A stretch of DNA of 64,000 bases from Shinella daejeonensis (lineage in GTDB: Bacteria > Pseudomonadota > Alphaproteobacteria > Rhizobiales > Rhizobiaceae): positions 1 through 64,000 of the forward strand of contig NZ_JAHWXY010000005.1 in the NCBI RefSeq assembly GCF_024281235.1. The letters are read 5' to 3'. This document shows, one piece after another, positions 34,567 through 41,719 of the stretch. The notes beneath the pieces were generated by a model. That model saw only the letters and a program-made list of their open reading frames with translations, did no database searches and had not been told where the DNA came from. Both the position numbers and the translations under genes were made by a program. Positions within the stretch are counted from its first letter, which is position 1, and each line of letters opens with the position of its first letter.

Positions 34567-35066
34567 GTCACGTCCCTTCCTTCCAGTGCCCGGGCGCGGA
34601 TATAGCGCGCGGTGCCGGCGACCAGCGGCGAAAAGGGGCCGGCCAGAGCGCCGATCTCGCGCGGCAGGTCGATGGTGCTGTCGTCGAGCGCATTGCGCAA
34701 AGCCAGCATGGCTTCCATGTCGCCGGTGACCGCCAGATCCCGCGAGAAGAACAGCGCATCCGCATCGCAGCGGCCTTCGAGCAGACCGAGCAGGAGCACC
34801 AGCGGCCCTTCGATGCGGGCGTCGACGGGCTGGGACTGTCCGCGCCGGGAGACGATCAGGCTTTGTGTCGCCGGAACGACGGCGAAATGCAGCGGCAGAT
34901 CGACGGGCGCGAAGCCGTATCGGGTCTGCCGGTAGTCGCCCAGCCGTTCGAAAAGATCGGGATGCGCCCTGAGGACGCCGGAAAAGATCGTCCGCGCCAC
35001 CCGCTCCACCAGCCACAGCGGCGTGACGTCGATCGATCTTGCAAGAAACGGCGGAAAGGATGGCAT
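34557..35066 (-). CDS. ubiT: SCP2 domain ubiquinone accessory factor UbiT
   Basis: The protein has 169 residues starting MPSFPPFLARS; the upstream part of the frame lies antisense to ubiD. It carries an SCP2-type lipid-binding domain (LPLHFAVVPATQSLIVSRRG, GPLVLLLGLLEGRCDADALFFSRDL). UbiT binds prenylated intermediates for UbiU-UbiV. First gene of ubiTUV, with a divergent FNR-type box to ubiD. Confidence 0.9.
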   Translation of the reverse strand: MPSFPPFLARSIDVTPLWLVERVARTIFSGVLRAHPDLFERLGDYRQTRYGFAPVDLPLHFAVVPATQSLIVSRRGQSQPVDARIEGPLVLLLGLLEGRCDADALFFSRDLAVTGDMEAMLALRNALDDSTIDLPREIGALAGPFSPLVAGTARYIRARALEGRDVTWN

Positions 35067-35098
35067 GGACCTGGCCTGTGTCGGAAACGAATAAGCGG

Positions 35099-35140
35099 AG
35101 CCTATGGAGCCTTGCCGTCGCCGAGTTTGTGCCAGGTCAA
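35099..35140. promoter_or_regulatory. FNR-type box between ubiT and ubiD
   Basis: TTGTGCCAGGTCAA (35127-35140) lies in the divergent gap. On the minus strand TAGGCT (35104-35099) sits about 29 bases from the box centre, giving a ubiT transcript start near 35092. On the plus side a class II start would fall on the ubiD ATG itself, so regulation of ubiD by the same box is less certain. Confidence 0.65.
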
Positions 35141-35174
35141 AGACCGAAAGATTTTTCCCCGGCAAGCAGGCCGC

Positions 35175-36686
35175 ATGAAAGCAGACGCCTCCATTCCACG
35201 CCGTTTCGACGGCCTCCAGGATTTCGTCGCGCTGCTGGAGCGGCGGGCGCGGCTGAAGCGCATTTCCGAACCCGTATCGCTCGTCCACGACATCACCGAG
35301 ATTCATCGCCGCGTGCTGGCCGAGGAAGGGCCGGCGCTGCTGTTCGAACGTCCGATGGACGCCGCCGGCCGGATCCAGCCCATTCCGCTTCTCGCCAATC
35401 TGTTCGGAACCCGTGAACGGATCGAATGGGGCTTCGGCCTCGAAGCCGGCGGCCTGCCGCAACTTGCCGCCTTCCTTGCCGATCTGCGCGATCCGCAGCC
35501 ACCCGGCTCGATGCGCGACGCCTGGCGGAAGCTGCCGCATCTCAAGGCGGCATTGTCGATGGCCCCGCGCGAGAGACGTCGCGCGCCCTGTCAGGAAATC
35601 CTCTGGAAAGACGACGACGCCAGCCTCGACCGCCTGCCGGTCCAGACCTGCTGGCCGGGAGAACCCGCCCCGCTCGTCACCTGGCCGCTTGTCATCACAC
35701 GGGCGCCGGACGATCCGGCGGATGTCAATGTCGGTATCTACCGGATGCAGAAGCTAGGGCCAAAACGGCTCGTCATGCGCTGGCTGGCGCATCGCGGCGG
35801 CGCGCGTCATCATCGTCTCTGGCAGGCGCTTGGCCTCGATATGCCGGTGGCCGTCGTCATCGGCGCCGATCCCGCGACGATCCTGTCGGCCGTCATGCCG
35901 CTGCCGGACGGCATGAGCGAACTCAGTTTCGCCGGCGTGCTCGCCGGCCGGCGGCAGGAGACGACGCGTGGCGTGACCGTCGCGCTACCTGTCCCCGCCA
36001 GCGCGGAAATCGTGCTTGAAGGCAGCGTATCGGCAAGCGAGACGGCCGATGAAGGCCCCTATGGCGATCATACCGGCTATTACAACGCCGTCGAACCGTT
36101 CCCGGTGATCACGCTTTCGGCAATCACCATGCGGAAAGCCCCGCTTTATCTTTCCACCTATACCGGCCGCCCGCCGGACGAACCGTCACGGCTCGGCGAG
36201 GCGATGAACGAGCTTTTCGTACCGCTGGTGAAGCGGCAGTTCCCGGAGATCCGCGACCTCTGGCTGCCGCCGGAGGCCTGCTCCTATCGCGCCATGGTCG
36301 TTTCCATCGACAAGCGCTATCCGGGTCAGGCGCGCCGGGTCATGATGGGCCTCTGGTCCATGCTGCCGCAGTTCAACTACACGAAACTGATCATCGCCGT
36401 GGACGAGGACATCAACGTGAAAAGCTGGCCGGACGTGATCTGGGCGCTTTCCACCCGCTTCGACGCGAGCCGCGACATGATGGTCGTGGAAAACACGCCG
36501 ATCGACTATCTCGATTTCGCCTCCCCGAAATCCGGCCTTGGCGGCAAGCTCGGACTGGATGCCACCACGAAGATCGGCGGCGAGACCGACCGCGAATGGG
36601 GCCGTGTGCTCGCGATGACGCCGGACGTGATCGCCCGGGTCGACGGTCTGTGGACCTCCCTCGGCCTGCAAGAGACGGCGCGATGA
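35175..36686 (+). CDS. ubiD: UbiD family decarboxylase
   Basis: The protein has 503 residues from ATG 35175 and covers the whole UbiD fold, with the prenyl-FMN binding region NVGIYRMQKLGPKRLVMRW and the ETADEGPYGDHTGYY segment. UbiD decarboxylates 4-hydroxy-3-polyprenylbenzoate in ubiquinone synthesis using prenylated FMN from UbiX. Its place between ubiTUV and ubiX suggests a decarboxylase dedicated to anaerobic conditions. It overlaps ubiX by 4 bases. Confidence 0.88.
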   Translation: MKADASIPRRFDGLQDFVALLERRARLKRISEPVSLVHDITEIHRRVLAEEGPALLFERPMDAAGRIQPIPLLANLFGTRERIEWGFGLEAGGLPQLAAFLADLRDPQPPGSMRDAWRKLPHLKAALSMAPRERRRAPCQEILWKDDDASLDRLPVQTCWPGEPAPLVTWPLVITRAPDDPADVNVGIYRMQKLGPKRLVMRWLAHRGGARHHRLWQALGLDMPVAVVIGADPATILSAVMPLPDGMSELSFAGVLAGRRQETTRGVTVALPVPASAEIVLEGSVSASETADEGPYGDHTGYYNAVEPFPVITLSAITMRKAPLYLSTYTGRPPDEPSRLGEAMNELFVPLVKRQFPEIRDLWLPPEACSYRAMVVSIDKRYPGQARRVMMGLWSMLPQFNYTKLIIAVDEDINVKSWPDVIWALSTRFDASRDMMVVENTPIDYLDFASPKSGLGGKLGLDATTKIGGETDREWGRVLAMTPDVIARVDGLWTSLGLQETAR

Positions 36687-37306
36687 GCGTCGAGCGGGTT
36701 ATCGTCGGTATTTCCGGAGCCTCGGGGGCTGCCCTCGGCAAGCGGGTCGTCGAGCGGCTTGCCGCCCTGCCGGGCATCGAGACCCATCTCGTCGTTTCCG
36801 ACGCGGCGCGGCGTACGCTCGATCTGGAATGCGGAGCAGGCGCGCTTGCGGCGCTTCTGCCTCTCGTCCGCCATCATCATCCGATCGGCGATATCGGCGC
36901 GTCGATCGCCAGCGGTTCCTTCCCGGTGCGCGGCATGATCGTCGCTCCCTGCTCCATGCAGACGCTTTCAGCGGTCGCCACCGGCCGCACCGATACGCTT
37001 TTGACGCGCGCCGCCGACGTGCAACTGAAGGAGCGTCGTCGGCTGGTGCTCATCGCCCGTGAAACGCCGCTGCATCTCGGTCATCTGCGAAACATGTGCG
37101 CGGTGACGGAGATGGGGGCCATCGTGATGCCGCCCGTTCCCGCATTCTACCATCGCCCGCAGTCGGTCGCCGAGATCGTCGACCATATCGCCGCACGCGC
37201 CATCGACCTCCTGGCCCTTGGCCGCTCCCCTCTGGCAAGGAGCTGGGAAGGCGGGGATTTCCATTCCGATCCGGAGAATGTCCGGATCAGTGATTCATGG
37301 CCTTGA
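36683..37306 (+). CDS. ubiX: Flavin prenyltransferase UbiX
   Basis: The protein has 207 residues from the ATG that overlaps the ubiD stop. The flavin-binding GISGASGAALGKRVVE motif and MIVAPCSMQTLSAVATGRTDTLLTRAADV and MGAIVMPPVPAFYHRP are typical. It makes prenyl-FMN for UbiD. Its last 20 bases overlap the convergent pntB 3' end. Confidence 0.92.
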   Translation: MSVERVIVGISGASGAALGKRVVERLAALPGIETHLVVSDAARRTLDLECGAGALAALLPLVRHHHPIGDIGASIASGSFPVRGMIVAPCSMQTLSAVATGRTDTLLTRAADVQLKERRRLVLIARETPLHLGHLRNMCAVTEMGAIVMPPVPAFYHRPQSVAEIVDHIAARAIDLLALGRSPLARSWEGGDFHSDPENVRISDSWP

Positions 37307-38684
37307 CGATATCCTCGGTCATCTTCTTCGCGTCGCCCAGCAGCATCATCGTGCCGTCCTTGTAGAACAGCGTGTTGTCGATGCCGGCATAGCCGGAGCC
37401 GAGGGAGCGCTTGACGAAGAGGCAGGTCTTGGCCTTGTCCACGTCCAGGATCGGCATGCCGTAGATCGGCGAGGTCTTGTCGTCGCGCGCGGCCGGGTTC
37501 GTCACGTCGTTGGCGCCGATGACATAGGCCACGTCGGCCTGCGCGAATTCCGAGTTGATATCCTCCAGCTCGAAAACCTCGTCATAGGGCACATTGGCTT
37601 CCGCCAGCAGCACGTTCATATGACCCGGCATGCGGCCTGCGACCGGATGGATCGCATATTTCACCTCGACGCCCTGCTCCTTGAGCTTGTCGGCCAGCTC
37701 GCGCAGCGCATGCTGAGCCTGCGCCACCGCCATGCCGTAGCCCGGCACGATGATGACCTTGGAGGCATTCGCCATCAGGAAGGCCGCATCGTCGGCCGAA
37801 CCCTGCTTTACACTGCGCTGGATGCCGTCGTCGGCCGCCGCCGCCGTCTCGCCGCCGAAGCCCCCGAGAATGACGGAGATGAACGAGCGGTTCATACCCT
37901 TGCACATGATGTAGGAGAGGATCGCGCCCGACGATCCGACGAGCGCCCCGGTGATGATCAGCGCGAGATTGCCGAGCGTGAAGCCGATGCCGGCCGCAGC
38001 CCAGCCCGAATAGGAGTTCAGCATCGAGACGACGACCGGCATATCCGCGCCGCCGATCGGAACGATGATCAGCACGCCGAGAACGAGCGCGAGGACGACG
38101 ATCAGCCAGAAGTCGAAATGACTTTCCGACAGCGTCAGCCCGACGATGAAGAAGACGATCGCCGCAAGCAGCACGACATTGATGACATGCCGGAAGGGCA
38201 GCATGATCGGCTTGCCGGACATACGCCCGTCGAGCTTGAGGAAGGCGATGATCGAGCCGGTGAAGGTGATCGCGCCGATGGCGGCGCCGAGCGCCATTTC
38301 CACCAGCGCCTGACCGTGGATGGAACCGATTTCGCCGATGCCGAAAGAGACCGGCGAATAGAGCGCGGCGGCGGCGACCAGCACTGCGGCAAGGCCGACG
38401 AGCGAGTGGAAGCCGGCGACGAGTTGCGGCATGGAGGTCATCGGGATCGAACGGGCGATATAGGCGCCGACCCCGCCGCCGGCGGCAAGGCCGAGCACGA
38501 TCAGCGCAAGGCCGCCGAAGGACGGCATGGCGAGCAGCAGCGTCGTGCCGATGGCGATGGCCATGCCGGTCATGCCGAGCATGTTGCCGCGGCGGCTGGT
38601 CGTGGGATGCGACAGGCCGCGGAGCGCCATGATGAAAAGCACGCCGGAAACGAGATACAGGAAGGCTGCGAGGTTTTCAGACAT
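37287..38684 (-). CDS. pntB: NAD(P) transhydrogenase subunit beta PntB
   Basis: The protein has 465 residues, with eight or more membrane helices and a C-terminal NADP-binding domain (VIIVPGYGMAVAQAQHALREL). With PntAA and PntAB it couples hydride transfer from NADH to NADP to proton inflow. It starts 9 bases after pntAB and ends inside the convergent ubiX. Confidence 0.96.
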   Translation of the reverse strand: MSENLAAFLYLVSGVLFIMALRGLSHPTTSRRGNMLGMTGMAIAIGTTLLLAMPSFGGLALIVLGLAAGGGVGAYIARSIPMTSMPQLVAGFHSLVGLAAVLVAAAALYSPVSFGIGEIGSIHGQALVEMALGAAIGAITFTGSIIAFLKLDGRMSGKPIMLPFRHVINVVLLAAIVFFIVGLTLSESHFDFWLIVVLALVLGVLIIVPIGGADMPVVVSMLNSYSGWAAAGIGFTLGNLALIITGALVGSSGAILSYIMCKGMNRSFISVILGGFGGETAAAADDGIQRSVKQGSADDAAFLMANASKVIIVPGYGMAVAQAQHALRELADKLKEQGVEVKYAIHPVAGRMPGHMNVLLAEANVPYDEVFELEDINSEFAQADVAYVIGANDVTNPAARDDKTSPIYGMPILDVDKAKTCLFVKRSLGSGYAGIDNTLFYKDGTMMLLGDAKKMTEDIVKAMNH

Positions 38685-38693
38685 CGGCCGTCC

Positions 38694-39107
38694 TCACTTC
38701 TCTTTTTTCTTGTACATGGCCAGCATGCGCTGGGTGACGAGGAAGCCGCCGAAGATATTGACGGATGCCAGAACCAGGGCCACGAAGCCGAAGCCCGTGG
38801 CCATGCCGGAAAGCGAGATGCCGACGGCAAGCAGCGCGCCCACCACGATCACCGAGGAGATCGCGTTGGTAACGGCCATCAAGGGCGTATGCAGCGCCGG
38901 CGTCACCGACCAGACGACATAATAGCCGACGAAGATCGACAGCACGAAGATCGCAAAACGGAAGACGAAGGGATCGATTGCCCCGCCCGATACCCCATGC
39001 GCCATCACGCCGGTCGCATCCGGAAGATATTCCGATGCGACGCGTACGGCTTCGACGGCCCGTTCGAGTTCGACGATCGCCTTGTCCAGAAGTTCGTTGG
39101 CCATCAT
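38694..39107 (-). CDS. pntAB: NAD(P) transhydrogenase alpha subunit 2, membrane part
   Basis: The protein has 137 residues with three or four membrane helices ([37 protein letters not shown]). It is the split membrane part of the alpha subunit, as usual in Alphaproteobacteria. The start overlaps the pntAA stop by 4 bases. Confidence 0.94.
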   Translation of the reverse strand: MMANELLDKAIVELERAVEAVRVASEYLPDATGVMAHGVSGGAIDPFVFRFAIFVLSIFVGYYVVWSVTPALHTPLMAVTNAISSVIVVGALLAVGISLSGMATGFGFVALVLASVNIFGGFLVTQRMLAMYKKKEK

Positions 39108-40252
39108 GCGATCTCCCTGCTCACCGCGCCAAAATTCGGATGGACGACGGCGCCGGCGTGCGTGAGCAGCGTCGCCTTCACCAGTTCGTCCTCGAGATCG
39201 AGCGAAAGGGCCTTCTTTTCCTTGTCGACCATGGTCTCCAGGAAAGTGACGAGGTTCTTGGCGTAGAGCAGCGAGGCGGAGGCGGCGATGCGACCGGCGA
39301 CGTTGAGATGACCGATCACCCGGACCCCTTCCACCTCGACGATCTCGCCGGCAATCGCCCCCTCGACGTTGCCGCCGCGTTCGACGGCAAGATCGACCGC
39401 GATGGAGCCGGCCCGCATCGACGCCAGCATCTGGCGCGTGACAAGACGCGGCGCCGGACGGCCGGGAATGAGCGCCGTGGTGATGACGATATCCTGTTTT
39501 GCGATATGGGCGGCGACCAGTTCGGCCTGCCGCGCCTGATATTCCTTCGACATTTCCTTCGCGTAACCGCCGGCGGTCTCCGCCGCCTTGAACTCCTCGT
39601 CCTCGACGGCGATGAACTTCGCGCCGAGCGAGGCGACCTGTTCCTTGGCGGCCGGGCGAACGTCCGTCGCCGAGACGACGGCTCCGAGCCGGCGCGCGGT
39701 CGCGATGGCCTGAAGGCCGGCGACGCCCGCGCCCATGACGAAGATCCGCGCCGCCGGCACGGTGCCCGCCGCCGTCATCATCATCGGCATGGCGCGGTCG
39801 AATTCGTAGGCTGCGTCGATGACGGACTGATAGCCCGCAAGGTTGGCCTGCGAGGAAAGGACGTCCATCGACTGCGCCCGGGTGATGCGCGGCATCAGTT
39901 CCATGGCGAAGGCGGACAGCCCGGCCTCGGCCATCGCGGCGACGGCCTCGTCATTGCCGTAGGGATCCATGGTGGCGATGACGGTCGCACCGGACCTGTA
40001 ACCGGCGATTTCGGATTTCACGGGCCGCCGCACCTTCAGGATGACATCCGCCGCCGCTCCGTCCGCGGCCGAACCGATCCGCGCACCGGCGGCCTCGAAA
40101 TCGGCATCGAGGATGCGCGAGCGCAGGCCTGCGCCGGCTTCGACGACCACGTCGAGGCCAAGGGCCTTCATTTTTTTCACGCTGTCGGGGGATGCCGCAA
40201 CACGCCCTTCCGCAAGGTCGAATTCCTTGGGCACGAATACGCAATCAGTCAC
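39104..40252 (-). CDS. pntAA: NAD(P) transhydrogenase alpha subunit 1, NAD-binding part
   Basis: The protein has 382 residues with the NAD-binding Rossmann domain ([22 protein letters not shown]) and the alanine-dehydrogenase-like N-terminus (VCV start region [19 protein letters not shown]). It is the cytoplasmic NADH-binding part of the split transhydrogenase. It follows the aa3 subunit IV gene by 82 bases. Confidence 0.95.
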   Translation of the reverse strand: MTDCVFVPKEFDLAEGRVAASPDSVKKMKALGLDVVVEAGAGLRSRILDADFEAAGARIGSAADGAAADVILKVRRPVKSEIAGYRSGATVIATMDPYGNDEAVAAMAEAGLSAFAMELMPRITRAQSMDVLSSQANLAGYQSVIDAAYEFDRAMPMMMTAAGTVPAARIFVMGAGVAGLQAIATARRLGAVVSATDVRPAAKEQVASLGAKFIAVEDEEFKAAETAGGYAKEMSKEYQARQAELVAAHIAKQDIVITTALIPGRPAPRLVTRQMLASMRAGSIAVDLAVERGGNVEGAIAGEIVEVEGVRVIGHLNVAGRIAASASLLYAKNLVTFLETMVDKEKKALSLDLEDELVKATLLTHAGAVVHPNFGAVSREIA

Positions 40253-40334
40253 AAACCGCTCCTCCTCGAGTCTGGTCGTGATGGGTCAGGACCCCGGAAC
40301 CGGGCGTCCTCGGTCCGCCGCCGGAAAGCCGGTA

Positions 40335-40559
40335 TCAGCGCAGGATGAAATATCCCAGAACGTTGAGGATGATCATCAGCAGCAGCGCCGAGAAGAAGCC
40401 CGCGCTGGTGAAGAAGGCGGCCGCCATGGCGATGAGAATGGTGACGCAGAACAACGTGCCGAACTTGGCGGCGTTGATGAAGAAGTTATAGGTCTTCTCA
40501 TGCTCGGGATAGTCCATCGGCGCGCCGAGTTCGGCCGGTCCGCCATGATGTTCAGCCAT
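40335..40559 (-). CDS. aa3-type cytochrome c oxidase subunit IV
   Basis: This 74-residue protein begins MAEHHGG and has the motif YPEHEKTYNFFI followed by one long membrane hairpin (AMAAAFFTSAGFFSALLLMIIL). This is the small subunit IV of bacterial aa3 oxidases. In rhizobia it is regularly located before pntAA, away from the other oxidase genes, as here. Confidence 0.9.
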   Translation of the reverse strand: MAEHHGGPAELGAPMDYPEHEKTYNFFINAAKFGTLFCVTILIAMAAAFFTSAGFFSALLLMIILNVLGYFILR

Positions 40560-40721
40560 ATTCGTCTCTCCTAAAAACCTGCCGCGACATGCCCGAAAGC
40601 CGACAGGACACGACGATCCTCCGAATCCGACAGGCATGCTCCCTCATATCGCTCAGGCCATACACAATGGCGGCGCAAAGCGCAACGGCAAGCTGCGGAA
40701 CCGTGCCGATTGGGCGCAGAT

Positions 40722-40748
40722 GAAAACAGGGCGGCCATGAGACCGCCC
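40722..40748 (-). terminator. Intrinsic terminator of the FeeM-like gene
   Basis: On the minus strand GGGCGG and CCGCCC form a stem with an 8-base loop followed by CTGTTTTC. It lies about 40 bases after the gene stop. Confidence 0.6.
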
Positions 40749-40752
40749 CGCT

Positions 40753-40792
40753 GGCACAAAACCGGTTCCCGCTTTCGCCGGAATTGCTTCAG
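40753..40792. repeat. Rhizobial short palindromic repeat, half element
   Basis: The stretch ACAAAACCGGTTCCCGCTTT with GCCGGAATTGCTTCAG resembles the abundant Rhizobiaceae repeat with AAACCGGTTCCC and a downstream GGA-TTGCTCTAG end. It includes the stop codon of the FeeM-like gene. Confidence 0.45.
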
Positions 40793-41571
40793 CCGCCCTG
40801 CGACAGGCCGGAAATCTGAATGCGATCGCTGCCGCCGAAGTGGGCCCGGCGCGCCGTCGGCCGCACGGTGAGCGGGCTGAAAGGCGCATCCGCGCCCCGG
40901 GCGAAAAGCATGCGCCGCTCATAGGGTTCGGACTTGAAGAAGGGAAAGCGCCTGTAGAGCGGCGGCAGGGTTTCCTTCGTGCGCGTCGCCATCAGCGTGA
41001 GATCGATATTGTAATCGCCGCAGTTTCCCTGCGGAGAAACGATTGTGTCGGCGTCGAACACCCGCTTGTAGAACGCCGCATGCTGGGGCTTGACGAGTTG
41101 CAGGCAACGGTCGACCTCGAAATAATCCGTCGCCATCGTCGCGATGCGCAGCGTCAGATAGGGAATGGCCGGCATCTCGCTCAGCACTTCGGGATCCGCG
41201 GCAAGCCGCACCGGATCGATCAGCGACATTCCCGCATCGAGAAACGCGTTGATCTCGTTCGGGAAGATGGAGCCGGACGAGCTGACCCGGTGCTCCGGCG
41301 TTACATGGTGCAGCCGCACGGTCGAGATCAGGCGCTCGTCGTAGTAAATCCCGAAAACATAGGCGTGGCTGTCGAAGTCGATGTCGTCGACGAGCGTATT
41401 GCCCTTGAGCGGCAGGATATCGGCCATCTTGTAGGCCTTGAAGCGGATGCGCGCCACATCCTCCATGTCCTCGCCGGTCTCAACCCGACGGTATTCAACC
41501 CGGTCGAGAAGTTCGAGAAGCTTGTCCGAGAAGCGATTCATCCTCGCTTCCACGCCGATCATTGTCCCCAT
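40789..41571 (-). CDS. FeeM-like N-acyl amino acid synthase
   Basis: The protein has 260 residues from ATG 41571 (MGTMIGVEARMNRFSDK). The GNAT/autoinducer-synthase-like fold includes ARIRFKAYKMADILP, DIDFDSHAYVFGIYYDERLISTVRLHHVTPEH and MSLIDPVRLAADPE, matching the FeeM N-acyl amino acid synthase domain. Such proteins take an acyl chain from acyl-ACP and attach it to an amino acid. No partner gene is adjacent. The AT-rich 41620-41690 upstream probably holds its promoter. Confidence 0.7.
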   Translation of the reverse strand: MGTMIGVEARMNRFSDKLLELLDRVEYRRVETGEDMEDVARIRFKAYKMADILPLKGNTLVDDIDFDSHAYVFGIYYDERLISTVRLHHVTPEHRVSSSGSIFPNEINAFLDAGMSLIDPVRLAADPEVLSEMPAIPYLTLRIATMATDYFEVDRCLQLVKPQHAAFYKRVFDADTIVSPQGNCGDYNIDLTLMATRTKETLPPLYRRFPFFKSEPYERRMLFARGADAPFSPLTVRPTARRAHFGGSDRIQISGLSQGG

Positions 41572-41719
41572 GAGCCCCACTGCCTCCACGGCGTCATCGC
41601 GCCATAAGGCATACAATCTCCCATTCGGGACAATTTGTGTAAATTACTATTTATTAAGGTTAACAGATCGTTAACGCTAAATTAGAATTCCGTTTGTCAG
41701 CATCCGGCCATGGAAGGGT

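Noticed and set aside
37218-39266. 682-codon plus-strand frame opposite the pnt genes
   Set aside because: It is rich in Asp, Arg, Gly and His as expected from antisense of membrane protein genes; the pnt genes are certain.
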